Below, in pieces: positions 16,199 to 24,972 of a stretch of 61,652 nt of DNA. The translations under genes and the position numbers were made by a program. The notes beneath the pieces are model-generated. The model saw nothing but the letters and a program-made list of their open reading frames with translations, was not told the origin of the DNA and did no database searches. Position 1 is the stretch's first letter. Each line of letters opens with the position of its first letter. The DNA lies in the NCBI RefSeq assembly GCF_000364625.1, contig NZ_KB822620.1, positions 1 to 61,652 of the forward strand, written 5' to 3'. The DNA is from Pseudomonas thermotolerans DSM 14292 (GTDB taxonomy: Bacteria; Pseudomonadota; Gammaproteobacteria; Pseudomonadales; Pseudomonadaceae).

Positions 16199-16690
16199 AT
16201 GAACTTTGCCAAGATCCTGCTGCTCGCCGCCCTGCTCGTGCCCTGCGGCCCGCTGTTCGCTCACCAGTACCAGGCCGGGGAGCTGCATATCGACCATCCC
16301 TGGTCGCGGGAGATGCCGCCCAGCGCGCCGACCGCCGCCGCCTATTTCGTGATCCAGAACCGGGGCGCCGAGGCCGACCGCCTGCTCGGCGTGGCGACCC
16401 CGGCGGCTGGCAGGGCCGAGCTGCACGAGCACGTGCACGTCGGCGGGATGATGAAGATGCAGCCGGTGGCCAGCGTGGCGGTTCCCGCTCACGGCGAGGT
16501 GCGCTTCGCCCCCGGCGGCTACCACGTGATGCTCTTCGAGCTGCCCCGGCAGTTCCGCGACGGCGAACGCTTTCCGCTCACCCTGCGCTTCGAGAAGGCC
16601 GGCGAGGTCGAAGTGGCGGTGGCGGTGCAGAAGGACGCCCCCGCCGCGGCCCCGCACGGCCATGACCAGGGCGCCGGCCATGACCACTGA
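16199..16690 (+). CDS. Periplasmic copper chaperone PCu(A)C
   Basis: 163 residues. The signal peptide MNFAKILLLAALLVPCGPLFA probably ends before HQYQ. The mature domain holds the PCu(A)C copper(I) ligand pattern, a His/Met cluster HEHVHVGGMMKM followed about 22 residues later by HVM. A His-rich tail (HGHDQGAGHDH) may add metal-binding capacity. Members deliver Cu(I) to the CuA or CuB site of heme-copper oxidases. ATG 16199 follows CAAGGAGAACCTTC. It is probably cotranscribed with the DUF2946 gene. Confidence 0.92.
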   Translation: MNFAKILLLAALLVPCGPLFAHQYQAGELHIDHPWSREMPPSAPTAAAYFVIQNRGAEADRLLGVATPAAGRAELHEHVHVGGMMKMQPVASVAVPAHGEVRFAPGGYHVMLFELPRQFRDGERFPLTLRFEKAGEVEVAVAVQKDAPAAAPHGHDQGAGHDH

Positions 16691-16697
16691 GTGAGGC

Positions 16698-17942
16698 TCA
16701 GCGCCGTCGGTTGCCCAGCCAGTCCAGCATGCCCAGCCCGGCGGCGCGGCCGCTGGCGAAGCAGGCAGTGAGCAGGTAGCCGCCGGTGGGCGCCTCCCAG
16801 TCGAGCATCTCCCCGGCGCAGAACACCCCCGGCAACTCGCGCAGCATCAGGCGTTCGTCGAGGGCCTCGAAGGGGACCCCACCGGCGCTGCTGATCGCCT
16901 CGTCCAGCGGCCGCGGACGCAGCAGGCGCAGCGGCAAGGCCTTGATGGCCGCCGCCAGGCGCGTCGGATCGGCGCGGGTCGCGGTATCGCTCAGCTCGCG
17001 CAGCAGCCCGGCGCGCACCCCGTCGAGGCCCAGCCGGCCGCGCAGGTGGTTGCTCAGCGACTTGCTGCCGCGCGGCTTGCGCAGCGCCGCCTCGACCTGC
17101 TCCAGGCTCTTCTGCGGCAGCAGGTCGAGGCGCACGGTGGCGCTGCCGCCGCGGGCGATGCGCTCGCGGATCTCCGCCGACAGGGCATACACCAGGCTGC
17201 CTTCCACCCCGTGCGCGGTGATCACGAACTCGCCTTGGCGCGGCGTACCGTCCTCCAGGGCGATGCTCACCGGCTTGACCGGCGCCCCGGCGAAGCGCTC
17301 GGCGAAGGTCGTGCTCCACCCGGCCACCTCGAAGCCGCAGTTGCTCGGGCGCAGCGGCGCTACGGGAATGCCGCGTGCTTCCAGCAGAGGCACCCAGGCA
17401 CCGTCCGAACCGAGCCGCGCCCAGCTGCCGCCGCCCAGGGCCAGCAGGGTGGCCTCGCTCGCTATCGAGCGTTCGCCCTCCGGGGTGGCCAGGCGCAGGC
17501 TGCCGTCCGGCTGCCAGCCCAGCCAGCGGTGCCGGGTGTGGATGTTCACCCCCAGTTCGCGCAGCCGGCGCAGCCATGCGCGCAGCAGCGGCGCGGCCTT
17601 CATGTCGGAGGGGAACACCCGTCCGGAGCTGCCCACGAAGGTGGCGATGCCCAGGCCGTGGATCCACTCGCGCAGAGCGGCGGCGTCGAAGTCGGCGAGC
17701 AGTGCGGCGATCTGTGCCTGGCGCTCCCCGTAGCGGGCGAGGAAGCGCTCCCTGGCCTCGGCATGGGTGATGTTCATCCCGCCCACCCCGGCGAGCAGGA
17801 ACTTGCGCCCCACCGAGGGCATGGCGTCGTAGAGGTCCACCGTGGCGCCGCCGCGAGCCAGTACCTCGGCGGCCATCAGCCCGGCGGGGCCGCCGCCGAT
17901 GATGGAGGTGCGCAGGGTCGAGGACGGGGCGGTATGAGGCAT
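16698..17942 (-). CDS. BaiN/HI0933-like flavoprotein (TIGR03862 type)
   Basis: 414 residues. The FAD-binding motif SIIGGGPAGLMAAEVLARGGATVDLYD is at the N-terminus, followed by VGRKFLLAGVGGMNITHAE, the BaiN-family hallmark. The C-terminal EAISSAGGVPFEALDERLMLRELPGVFCAGEMLDWEAPTGGYLLTACF completes the fold. Substrates of these NAD(P)/FAD oxidoreductases are not established in Pseudomonas. The start is chosen as the first ATG before the FAD motif; its ribosome site is weak. It converges on the PCu(A)C gene with an 7-nt gap. Confidence 0.88.
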   Translation of the reverse strand: MPHTAPSSTLRTSIIGGGPAGLMAAEVLARGGATVDLYDAMPSVGRKFLLAGVGGMNITHAEARERFLARYGERQAQIAALLADFDAAALREWIHGLGIATFVGSSGRVFPSDMKAAPLLRAWLRRLRELGVNIHTRHRWLGWQPDGSLRLATPEGERSIASEATLLALGGGSWARLGSDGAWVPLLEARGIPVAPLRPSNCGFEVAGWSTTFAERFAGAPVKPVSIALEDGTPRQGEFVITAHGVEGSLVYALSAEIRERIARGGSATVRLDLLPQKSLEQVEAALRKPRGSKSLSNHLRGRLGLDGVRAGLLRELSDTATRADPTRLAAAIKALPLRLLRPRPLDEAISSAGGVPFEALDERLMLRELPGVFCAGEMLDWEAPTGGYLLTACFASGRAAGLGMLDWLGNRRR

Positions 17943-18107
17943 GGGGCTGGCATCCGGACGAAGGGGCGGCCATGTTACCGCGCCTGTAGCAGTGTGTCGC
18001 AGTGACAGGGCCGGGCGATGCCGGCAGCATGGCGGATGCGTTCCGTGCGCAGACACGGACGTTCCCCAGCCTCGCCTGCGTGCCCAGTGGAAACAGCGAG
18101 GACGCCC

Positions 18108-18437
18108 ATGAGCATCACATCCGCCGACATCTGTCAGGCCGCCGACGCCCTGCGTGGCTGCGTCGGCTTCAACCGCAAGACCAGCCGCTACATCGTGCGC
18201 TTCAGCGAGGACGCCTTCGGCATGGAGGTCGCCGAGGACAGCATCGTCCCGGCCAGTGAGTTCGTCTGGCGCGAGCATACGCCCGGGGTCATGGTCCTGG
18301 CCCGCGAGCATCTGCGGGTGCTGCTGGACATGAACATCAACGAGCGTCTCAACGTCAGCGAACCGCTCCTGATCTACATGCGCCGCGAGGACCTGCCGGA
18401 GATCCTCGCCCAGCGCACCCTGTGCCGCTCGCCCTGA
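18108..18437 (+). CDS. Conserved Pseudomonas protein of unknown function
   Basis: 109 residues, beginning MSITSADICQAADALRGCVGFNRKTSRYIVRFSEDAFGMEVAEDSI. I recognise close relatives in other Pseudomonas but no characterised domain. It is soluble, mildly acidic, with no signal peptide. The ATG follows AGCGAGGACGCCC. It converges on the deacetylase gene with a 12-nt gap. No function can be proposed. Confidence 0.75.
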   Translation: MSITSADICQAADALRGCVGFNRKTSRYIVRFSEDAFGMEVAEDSIVPASEFVWREHTPGVMVLAREHLRVLLDMNINERLNVSEPLLIYMRREDLPEILAQRTLCRSP

Positions 18438-18449
18438 GCACTTGCCTCG

Positions 18450-19364
18450 TCAGGCGAACTCGGCCCGGACGCGCGCCGCGGCGTGGTGCAGCAGGCCGTG
18501 GCGCCGGGCCAGCGCCTGGCGGTCCTTGTCGTAGCCGCCGCCGATCAGCCCCGCCACGGGAATCTCCCGGGTCAGGCAGTGGCGCAGCACCGTCGCGTCG
18601 CGGTCGGCGATGCCGGCGTCGCTGAGCTGCAGCAGGCCGAGGGCGTCATCGCGGTGCACGTCCACTCCAGCGTCGTAGAGCACCAGGTCCGGCTGGTAGA
18701 GGGGCAGCAGGTAACTCAGGGTGTCGTCCACCACCTTCAGGTAGTCGGCGTCGCCCATGCCCACCGGCAGGGGGATGTCCCAGTCGCTGCGGGCCTTGCG
18801 CGCCGGGAAGTTCTTTTCGCAGTGCAGCGAGACGGTGACGGCCTCGGGCACGTCTTCCAGCAGCCGCGCGGTGCCGTCGCCCTGGTGCACGTCGCAGTCG
18901 AAGATCAGCACCCGGTCCACCTTGCCGGCTTCCAGCAGGTAGCGGGCGACGATTGCCAGGTCGTTGAAGATGCAGAAGCCCGAGGCGTGGTCGTAGTGGG
19001 CATGGTGGGTGCCGCCGGCCAGGTGGCAGGCCAGGCCGTGCTCCAGGGCCAGCTCGGCGGCCAGCAGCGAGCCGCCCACCGCGCGCACCGTGCGCCGCGC
19101 CAGGGCTTCGCTCCACGGCAGGCCGAGGCGGCGCAGCTCGGCGGCATCCAGTTCGCCGTTCAGGAAGCGCGCGACGTAGGCCGGGCAGTGGGCCAGTTCG
19201 AGGATCTCCCGCGGGCAGGGTTCGGGGCGCAGCAGTTCGGCGTCGCGGGTCAGGCCGCTGGCCACCAGATGGTCGCGCAGCAGGCGGAACTTCTCCATGG
19301 GAAAACGGTGTCCGGCAGGGAAGGGTGGGCTGTAGTCGTCGTGGTAGACCAGCGGCAGGGGCAT
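18450..19364 (-). CDS. Histone deacetylase-family (class II-like) protein
   Basis: 304 residues of the acetylpolyamine amidohydrolase/HDAC superfamily. The active-site pair of His is in GGTHHAHYDHASGFCIFNDLAI, zinc ligands appear in FDCDVHQGDGTA (Asp and His), and a later LVLYDAGVDVHRDDALG supplies the third Asp. All key residues look intact. Bacterial members deacetylate polyamines, acetoin-linked proteins or unknown small amides; the substrate is not indicated here. The gene diverges from the GNAT remnant, separated by 31 bp. Confidence 0.9.
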   Translation of the reverse strand: MPLPLVYHDDYSPPFPAGHRFPMEKFRLLRDHLVASGLTRDAELLRPEPCPREILELAHCPAYVARFLNGELDAAELRRLGLPWSEALARRTVRAVGGSLLAAELALEHGLACHLAGGTHHAHYDHASGFCIFNDLAIVARYLLEAGKVDRVLIFDCDVHQGDGTARLLEDVPEAVTVSLHCEKNFPARKARSDWDIPLPVGMGDADYLKVVDDTLSYLLPLYQPDLVLYDAGVDVHRDDALGLLQLSDAGIADRDATVLRHCLTREIPVAGLIGGGYDKDRQALARRHGLLHHAAARVRAEFA

Positions 19365-19395
19365 ACAATGAAGGCTCCGGGGCGATGCCCGGAGT

Positions 19396-19680
19396 ATGAC
19401 CGAGATGCCCCGGAGTGCCGAGATGGTCGAGCCGATCGAACTGCAACGCCCCCGCCTGTGGCTACGCCGCTGGCGCGCCGAGGACCTGCCGGCGCTGGCC
19501 GCGCGGGTGTCTTTCAGCACCGCCGGCAATGAGCGCGCGCGTCGGCTGATGGAGGCCATCGGCCTGCGCCGCGATCCGCCCGGCGACTTCCTGCATCCGC
19601 GCCTGTCGGACGGCCGTCCGCTGCGTCCCCATCCGCTCTACCGGCTGTGCCGCGAGGATTGGGAGGCCGCCCATGGATGA
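19396..19680 (+). pseudogene. GNAT acetyltransferase remnant with internal deletion
   Basis: The 94-codon frame joins the N-terminal start of a RimJ/RimL-type acetyltransferase (ELQRPRLWLRRWRAEDLPALAA) directly to its C-terminal end (FSTAGNERARRLMEAIGLRRD, then LHPRLSDGRPLRPHPLYRL). Family members are about 170-180 residues. The missing middle, about 80 residues, holds the acetyl-CoA-binding beta4-alpha3 region with the Q/R-x-x-G-x-G/A motif, so catalysis is not expected. The deletion preserves the frame. The 3' end overlaps the next gene by 8 nt, which may explain why the coupled ends were kept. Confidence 0.75.
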
Positions 19681-21283
19681 GCCGCGCGCCTACCATGAGC
19701 TCAGCAAGCATCGCCCGGAGCGCTTCGCCCCCGGCCCCGGGCACCTCGACTGGGCCACCCAGCCGGCGCCTTTCCGCCGCTATGCCGGGGCCCGGCTGAT
19801 CGAGCTGTGGCACCGCCCGCTGGAGGAGTCGCCGCGCTACGACGCGGTGTTTGCCGGTCCAGTCGGTGCTCCGGCACCGCTCGATCGCTCCAGCGTCTCC
19901 CAGCTGCTCTACGACAGCCTGGCGCTCTCCGCCTGGAAGGCGGCCGGCGGCAGCCGCTGGGCGCTGCGGGTCAACCCGTCGTCCGGCAATCTGCACCCCA
20001 CCGAGGCCTACCTGCTGCTGCCGCCCGGTGCCCTGGAGGAGCAGGGGCTGCTGGTCCACTACGCGCCGGACGCCCATGCCCTGGAGGTGCGCGCCGAGCT
20101 GCCGGCGCCCCTAGGCGAGCAGTTGCGCGCGGCCCTGCCGGCCGGCGGCCTGCTCCTCGGCCTGGCCAGCATTCCCTGGCGCGAGGCCTGGAAGTACGGC
20201 GAGCGAGCCTACCGCTACTGCCAGCACGACCTCGGCCACGCCCTGGCCTGTCTGGCCATCGCCGCCAGCGCCCTGGGCTGGCAGGTGCGCCTGCTGCGTG
20301 GCATCGCCGAGGCGCGTCTGGACGGCCTGCTCGGCCTGGACCGCGCAGGCTTCGCGGAGGCCGAGTGGGCCGATTGCCTGCTGTGGATCGGCCCGTCGCA
20401 GGACGCCGAGCCGCGCCTGCCCGAGGCGCTGCTCGCGGGCCTTGCCGCCCTCGACCTGCAGGGCCTGCCGAACCGCCTGTCGCGCCACTATCGCGACTGG
20501 CCGGAGCTGGCACGCATCCACGCCTGGTGCCGCGCTCCGGCCCTGCCGCCGCTGCTCTGGACGCATTCGCCCGCGCTGGTGCGCGAGGACAACCCCGGCC
20601 TGCCGCTGCGCCCGCTGCTGCACCGCCGGCGCAGCGCACAGGCCATGGACGGCCGCAGCGGCATCCAGGTGGAGCTGTTGCGTGCCTGGCTGCGCCGCCT
20701 GCTGCCGGAACACTCGCCGGTGCCCTTCGCCCTGACTGGCGAGCCGCCGCGGGTGGATCTGCTGCTCTTCGTCCACCGTGTCGCGGGGCTGGCGCCCGGG
20801 CTGTACTGGCTGGGGCGCTGCGAGGACCGCCCGCAGGCGCTGCGCGAGGATTTCCTCTGGCAGCGCCTGGACGGCGAGCTGCCGCTCTACCGCCTGCTGG
20901 AAGGCGATGCCCGGCAACTCGCCGGGTTCCTCTCCTGCGGCCAGGAGATCGCCGCCGACGGCTGCCTGGCGGTGGCCATGCTGGCGCGCTTCGATGCGGC
21001 CCTGGCGGTCGGCCCCTGGGGCTATCCGCGGCTGTACTGGGAATGCGGGCAGATCGGTCAACTGCTCTACCTGGAGGCCGAGGCGGCCGGGCTGTCCGGC
21101 ACCGGGATCGGCTGCTTCTTCGACGATGCCCTGCACGAATTGCTCGGAATTGCCGACAGCCGCTGGCAAAGCCTTTACCATTTCACCCTTGGCCGGGCGG
21201 TATGGGACGGGCGCCTGACGTCCCTGCCGGCCTATCAACAACTTCGAAGATCGCCGAAGAGCGGTAGCGCAGAGGAGACGTAG
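19673..21283 (+). CDS. SagB/ThcOx-type nitroreductase with two tandem domains
   Basis: 536 residues. Two nitroreductase-like FMN domains lie in tandem. The first has SAWKAAGGSRWALRVNPSSGNLHPTEAYLLLPPG (FMN-binding RxNPSSGNLHPTE) and WKYGERAYRYCQHDLGHALACLAIAA. The second has the parallel RRRSAQAMDG and YPRLYWECGQIGQLLYLEAEAAGLSGTGIGCFFDD. The SagB/ThcOx family oxidises azolines to azoles in peptide natural products, but stand-alone Pseudomonas copies like this one lack a linked precursor or cyclodehydratase. Start 19673 overlaps the GNAT remnant. Confidence 0.85.
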   Translation: MDEPRAYHELSKHRPERFAPGPGHLDWATQPAPFRRYAGARLIELWHRPLEESPRYDAVFAGPVGAPAPLDRSSVSQLLYDSLALSAWKAAGGSRWALRVNPSSGNLHPTEAYLLLPPGALEEQGLLVHYAPDAHALEVRAELPAPLGEQLRAALPAGGLLLGLASIPWREAWKYGERAYRYCQHDLGHALACLAIAASALGWQVRLLRGIAEARLDGLLGLDRAGFAEAEWADCLLWIGPSQDAEPRLPEALLAGLAALDLQGLPNRLSRHYRDWPELARIHAWCRAPALPPLLWTHSPALVREDNPGLPLRPLLHRRRSAQAMDGRSGIQVELLRAWLRRLLPEHSPVPFALTGEPPRVDLLLFVHRVAGLAPGLYWLGRCEDRPQALREDFLWQRLDGELPLYRLLEGDARQLAGFLSCGQEIAADGCLAVAMLARFDAALAVGPWGYPRLYWECGQIGQLLYLEAEAAGLSGTGIGCFFDDALHELLGIADSRWQSLYHFTLGRAVWDGRLTSLPAYQQLRRSPKSGSAEET

Positions 21284-21287
21284 TCGG

Positions 21288-22157
21288 ATGAGTCGCGTGC
21301 TGGATGATCTGGTGGCCTTGCTGAGCCTGGAATCCATCGAGGAAAACCTGTTCCGGGGCGCCAGCCAGGACCTGGGCTTCCGTCAGCTGTTCGGTGGCCA
21401 GGTGCTCGGCCAGTCGCTGTCCGCCGCCAGCCAGACGGTGGAGGAGGCCCGTCACGTGCATTCCCTGCACGGCTACTTCCTGCGTCCCGGCGACGCCAGC
21501 CTGCCGGTGGTCTACAACGTCGACCGGGTGCGCGACGGCGGCAGCTTCAGCACCCGGCGGGTCACCGCCATCCAGAAGGGCAAGCCGATCTTCTTCTGTA
21601 GCGCCTCCTTCCAGTACGAGGAGGAGGGTTTCGCCCACCAGCTGAGCATGCCCGAGGTGCCGGCGCCGGAGAGCCTGCCCACCGAGCTGGAGATCATGCA
21701 GCGCAACGCCGAGCGGATTTCCGAGCGGGTGCGCGACAAGCTGCTCTGCGCCAAGCCCATCGAGATCCGCCCGGTGACCGCCCACAACCCCTACGACCCG
21801 GCCCCCGGCGAGCCGGTCAAGTATGTGTGGTTCCGCGCCGACGGCAGGCTGCCGGACGTCCCGGCGCTGCACAAGTACATCCTCGCCTATGCCTCGGACT
21901 TTGGGTTGCTGACCACCTCGCTGCTGCCCCACGGCGTGTCCATCTGGGATAGGTTCATGCAGGTGGCCAGCCTCGACCACGCGCTGTGGTTCCACCGCGA
22001 CCTGCGCGCCGACGACTGGCTGCTCTACGCCATGGATAGCCCCTGGAGCGGCAACGCCCGCGGCTTCGCCCGCGGCAGCATCTTCAACCGTCAGGGGCAG
22101 TTGGTCGCCTCGGTGGCCCAGGAAGGTCTGATCCGCAAGCGCGAGGACTGGCAGTGA
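21288..22157 (+). CDS. tesB: Acyl-CoA thioesterase II
   Basis: 289 residues with the double hot-dog fold of TesB. The opening SLESIEENLFRGASQDLGFRQLFGGQVLGQSLSAASQTV and HSLHGYFLRPGDASLPVVYNVDRVRDGGSFSTRRV are diagnostic. The second half carries ASLDHALWFHRDLRADDWLLY, with the catalytic Asp region. It hydrolyses medium- and long-chain acyl-CoA. It starts 4 nt after the SagB-type gene and overlaps the HAD gene by 4 nt, so the three form one transcription unit. Confidence 0.95.
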   Translation: MSRVLDDLVALLSLESIEENLFRGASQDLGFRQLFGGQVLGQSLSAASQTVEEARHVHSLHGYFLRPGDASLPVVYNVDRVRDGGSFSTRRVTAIQKGKPIFFCSASFQYEEEGFAHQLSMPEVPAPESLPTELEIMQRNAERISERVRDKLLCAKPIEIRPVTAHNPYDPAPGEPVKYVWFRADGRLPDVPALHKYILAYASDFGLLTTSLLPHGVSIWDRFMQVASLDHALWFHRDLRADDWLLYAMDSPWSGNARGFARGSIFNRQGQLVASVAQEGLIRKREDWQ

Positions 22158-22741
22158 AACTGCGCCAGGCCCGCCACTGGGTGTTCGACATGGATGGCAC
22201 CCTGACTGTGGCGGTGCACGACTTCGCGGCCATCCGCCGTGCTCTGGGGATTCCCGCCGAGCAGGACATCCTCCACCACCTGGCCGCGCTGCCCGAGGCG
22301 GAGGCGGCGGCCAAGCACGCCTGGCTGCTGGAGCACGAGCGCGAGCTGGCGATCGGCTCGCAGCCGGCGCCCGGCGCCGTGGCGCTGGTCCGCGAGCTGC
22401 ACGAGCGCGGCTGCCGGCTCGGCATCCTGACCCGCAACGCCCACGAGCTGGCGCTGCTGACCCTGAGCGCCATCGGCCTCGGCGACTGCTTCGCCAGCTG
22501 CGATGTGATCGGTCGCGGCGAGGCGCCGCCCAAGCCGGATCCGGCCGGGCTGCTGCGCTTGGCCGGGCAGTGGGGCGTGGCGGCGGAGGAGTTGGTGATG
22601 GTCGGCGACTACCGCTTCGACCTGGAGTGCGCGCGGGCCGCCGGGGCCTACTCGGTGCTGGTCAACCTGGCGGAGAACCCCTGGCCGGAGCTTAGCGACG
22701 CCTTCGCGCGGGACTGCGCGGAACTTCTGGCGATGCTATGA
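22154..22741 (+). CDS. HAD-superfamily phosphatase, phosphoglycolate phosphatase-like
   Basis: 195 residues. HAD motif I VFDMDGTLT is at residues 9-17, motif II LGILTRNA follows, motif III Lys is in GEAPPKPDPAGLL, and motif IV is VMVGDYRFDLECARAAG. The helical cap sits between motifs I and II (subfamily IA). The substrate is probably a small phosphoester such as a sugar phosphate or 2-phosphoglycolate. It overlaps tesB by 4 nt. Confidence 0.9.
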   Translation: MKLRQARHWVFDMDGTLTVAVHDFAAIRRALGIPAEQDILHHLAALPEAEAAAKHAWLLEHERELAIGSQPAPGAVALVRELHERGCRLGILTRNAHELALLTLSAIGLGDCFASCDVIGRGEAPPKPDPAGLLRLAGQWGVAAEELVMVGDYRFDLECARAAGAYSVLVNLAENPWPELSDAFARDCAELLAML

Positions 22742-22781
22742 ACGGCAGCCGGGCTGCGCCCGGCGCGAGCGGAGCGGGAAG

Positions 22782-23657
22782 TTACAGGCGTGCCGCGGCG
22801 AAGGTGTCGCACTTGCCGACCTGGCCGCCCTCGAAGCCCAGCTTGAACCAGCGCATGCGCTGCGCCGAGGTGCCGTGAGTGAAGGAGTCCGGCACCACGC
22901 GACCGCGGGATTGCTCCTGCAGACGGTCGTCGCCGATGGCGTTGGCGGCGTTCAGGGCCTCCTCGATGTCGCCGGGCTCCAGCCAGTTCAGGCGCTGCTG
23001 GGCATGGTAGGCCCAGACCCCGGCCAGGCAGTCGGCCTGCAGTTCCTGGCGGACCAGCAGGCCGCTGTCGCCCTCCACCCGCTCGCCGCGCTGGCGGGCG
23101 GCGTTGACCCTGGCGCTGATTCCCAACAGGGTTTGCACATGGTGGCCCACCTCGTGGGCGATCACGTAGGCCTGGGCGAAGTCGCCGGCCGCAGAGAAGC
23201 GCTGTTCCATCTCGCGAAAGAACTCCAGGTCGAGGTACACCTGACGGTCGCCGGGACAGTAGAAGGGGCCGGTGGCCGAGGAGGCGAAGCCGCAGGCGGA
23301 GCTCACCCCGCCGCGGAACAGCACCAGCTTGGGATCCTGGTACTGGCGGCCGGCCTGCTGGAAGATCGCCCGCCAGGTATCCTCGGTGTCGCCGAGCACG
23401 GCGCGGACGAACTCGGCCTGCTCGTCGTCGGCCGCCGGGGCGCGGCCCTGGGTGGAGGAGGGCACGCTGACCGACTGCTGGCTCATGCTCACCACGTTGC
23501 CGAGGATCTGCAGCGGGTCCTGGCCGCTGAGCAGGCCGATCACCACCACCACGGCCACCGCGCCGAGGCTGAGGCCCTTGCCGCCTCCCATGCGCATGCC
23601 ACCGCTGCCGCGGGCATCCACCACGTTGTCGCTGCGACGGGCTTTTTTCCAGAGCAT
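22782..23657 (-). CDS. YpfJ-family neutral zinc metallopeptidase
   Basis: 291 residues. An N-terminal membrane anchor, GAVAVVVVIGLLSGQDPLQIL, follows a short basic segment with the family's Gly-Gly stretch. The zinc motif is HEVGHHVQTL (HExxH). A Ser/Cys-containing GVSSACGFASSATGPFYCPGDRQVYLDLEFF and the C-terminal FTHGTSAQRMRWFKLGFEGG are typical of the YpfJ (zinc metallopeptidase) family. Its role is unknown; it is expected in the periplasm. Confidence 0.92.
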   Translation of the reverse strand: MLWKKARRSDNVVDARGSGGMRMGGGKGLSLGAVAVVVVIGLLSGQDPLQILGNVVSMSQQSVSVPSSTQGRAPAADDEQAEFVRAVLGDTEDTWRAIFQQAGRQYQDPKLVLFRGGVSSACGFASSATGPFYCPGDRQVYLDLEFFREMEQRFSAAGDFAQAYVIAHEVGHHVQTLLGISARVNAARQRGERVEGDSGLLVRQELQADCLAGVWAYHAQQRLNWLEPGDIEEALNAANAIGDDRLQEQSRGRVVPDSFTHGTSAQRMRWFKLGFEGGQVGKCDTFAAARL

Positions 23658-23740
23658 CTCGCAATCCTCAGAAGAACCTGGCCTTCAAAGTGTCGTCCCT
23701 GTGCGGCCCGGCTGCCAGGCTACCGGTCCGGAATCCGGCC

Positions 23741-24175
23741 TCAGCGGCCCGGGTAGTCTGCCAGCAGTTGCTGCCGGCCGTCGCGGCCTACGCCGATCAC
23801 CTGGTAGGCGTCCTGGTGGTCGCCCATCTCCATGCCCGGCGAGCCCATGGGCATGCCCGGCACCGCGGCGCCTAGCAGGTCGGGGCGCTGGCGTAGCCTG
23901 AGGATGTCGGCGGCCGGCACGTGGCCCTCGACGAACTTGCCGTCGATCACCCCGGTGTGGCAGGAGCCGAGACTGTAGGGCACGCCGAGGCGCAGTTTGA
24001 CCGCCGCCATGTCCTGCTCGACGTGGTCGCGGACCGTGAAGCCGTGCTCCTCGAGGTGGCGGACCCATGCTTTGCAGCAGCCGCAGTTGGCGTCGCGGTG
24101 GACATCGATGACTGGAGCCTCGCTCGCCTGGGCGAGGCCGGTGAGCAGGCCGGCGAGAAGCAGCAGCTGGCGCAT
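23741..24175 (-). CDS. DUF411-family periplasmic metal-binding protein
   Basis: 144 residues. The signal peptide is MRQLLLLAGLLTGLAQAS. The mature N-terminus has the hallmark VHRDANCGCCKAWVRHLEEHGF with Cys-Gly-Cys-Cys, and a later GSCHTGVIDGKFVEGHVPA. DUF411 proteins occur with copper-resistance genes, and the Met-rich segment PGMPMGSPGMEMGDH could also bind copper. A copper role is inferred from the family. Confidence 0.85.
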   Translation of the reverse strand: MRQLLLLAGLLTGLAQASEAPVIDVHRDANCGCCKAWVRHLEEHGFTVRDHVEQDMAAVKLRLGVPYSLGSCHTGVIDGKFVEGHVPAADILRLRQRPDLLGAAVPGMPMGSPGMEMGDHQDAYQVIGVGRDGRQQLLADYPGR

Positions 24176-24333
24176 GGAAGCTCTTCCTGTGTGGGTAAAG
24201 CGGGCAGCTTAGCCGCCACTGGGGGAAGCGCCAAGCGTCGTCGGTTATGGGATGCATTTGGCAGTTTCGGGCAGGCGGTGCGAACGAAAACGCGTTCGGC
24301 GGGTCTGTGCAGGGTCACAAGAGGCAAACCCCA

Positions 24334-24789
24334 ATGACTTTCGCACGAATCATCCTGGCCATTCAGATCCTGATTCTGGGTGGCGTGGGCATGGCCTATT
24401 GGGTGCGACCCTACGAGATGGCCAATCTCAACGGCCTGCTGCTCATGGAAAGCATTTCGGTGATCAACGTGCGGGTCTGGTTAGGCGGCCTGCAGGTCGG
24501 CCTGGCGCTGTTCCTCGGCTCGACCCTGCGCGACCGCGCCAGCATCCGCAGCGGCCTGATGCTGGTCATGCTGCTGCAGGGCACCCTGGCCCTGGCGCGC
24601 ATCACCGCGGTGTGGCTGGACCGCGACAGCCTGCTGCTGGAGGACTATTCCGCGCTCTCGGTGAAGGTGTTCACCGCTCTGCTGGCCGGCCTGGCACTGT
24701 GGCGCCTGGACCTTCTGGAGCGCCGGGAAGCCCTGGCGGCGCAGCGCCTGCTGGCCGCGGACGGCGGCGAGGTGCCGCCGCAGGACTGA
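24334..24789 (+). CDS. DUF4345-like four-helix membrane protein
   Basis: 151 residues with four hydrophobic helices: IILAIQILILGGVGMAYWV, VWLGGLQVGLALFLGS, GLMLVMLLQGTLALARI and VKVFTALLAGLALWRL. This fits the DUF4345 family. No function is known. The ATG at 24334 is set by AGAGGC upstream. It converges on trmA across a 183-bp region holding a tandem palindrome. Confidence 0.75.
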   Translation: MTFARIILAIQILILGGVGMAYWVRPYEMANLNGLLLMESISVINVRVWLGGLQVGLALFLGSTLRDRASIRSGLMLVMLLQGTLALARITAVWLDRDSLLLEDYSALSVKVFTALLAGLALWRLDLLERREALAAQRLLAADGGEVPPQD

Positions 24790-24908
24790 TTGTGCGGGCT
24801 CGCTAGGTGGCTTCGGGGGCATCCTGGGAATGCCCGACCGAGGTATCCGCGTCGTCTGGAAATAGCCGGGCGCAGGTCAGCCGGGTCGTCCTTGCGGGCA
24901 CGCGCATT

Positions 24909-24952
24909 CCCTCTCCCGTTACGGGAGAGGGGGCTCTCTTCCCGGGGGAGAG
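24909..24952. repeat. Tandem CT/GA-rich hairpins between convergent genes
   Basis: CCCTCTCCCG (24909-24918) and CGGGAGAGGG (24922-24931) form a perfect 10-bp stem with a 3-nt loop. It is followed at once by CTCTC/GAGAG (24934-24938 and 24948-24952) around a CCCGGG core. It may end both transcripts or be a short dispersed repeat; a related but weaker stretch lies at 2036-2080. Confidence 0.5.
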
Positions 24953-24972
24953 GGAAAGGGGATGGCCCGGCT

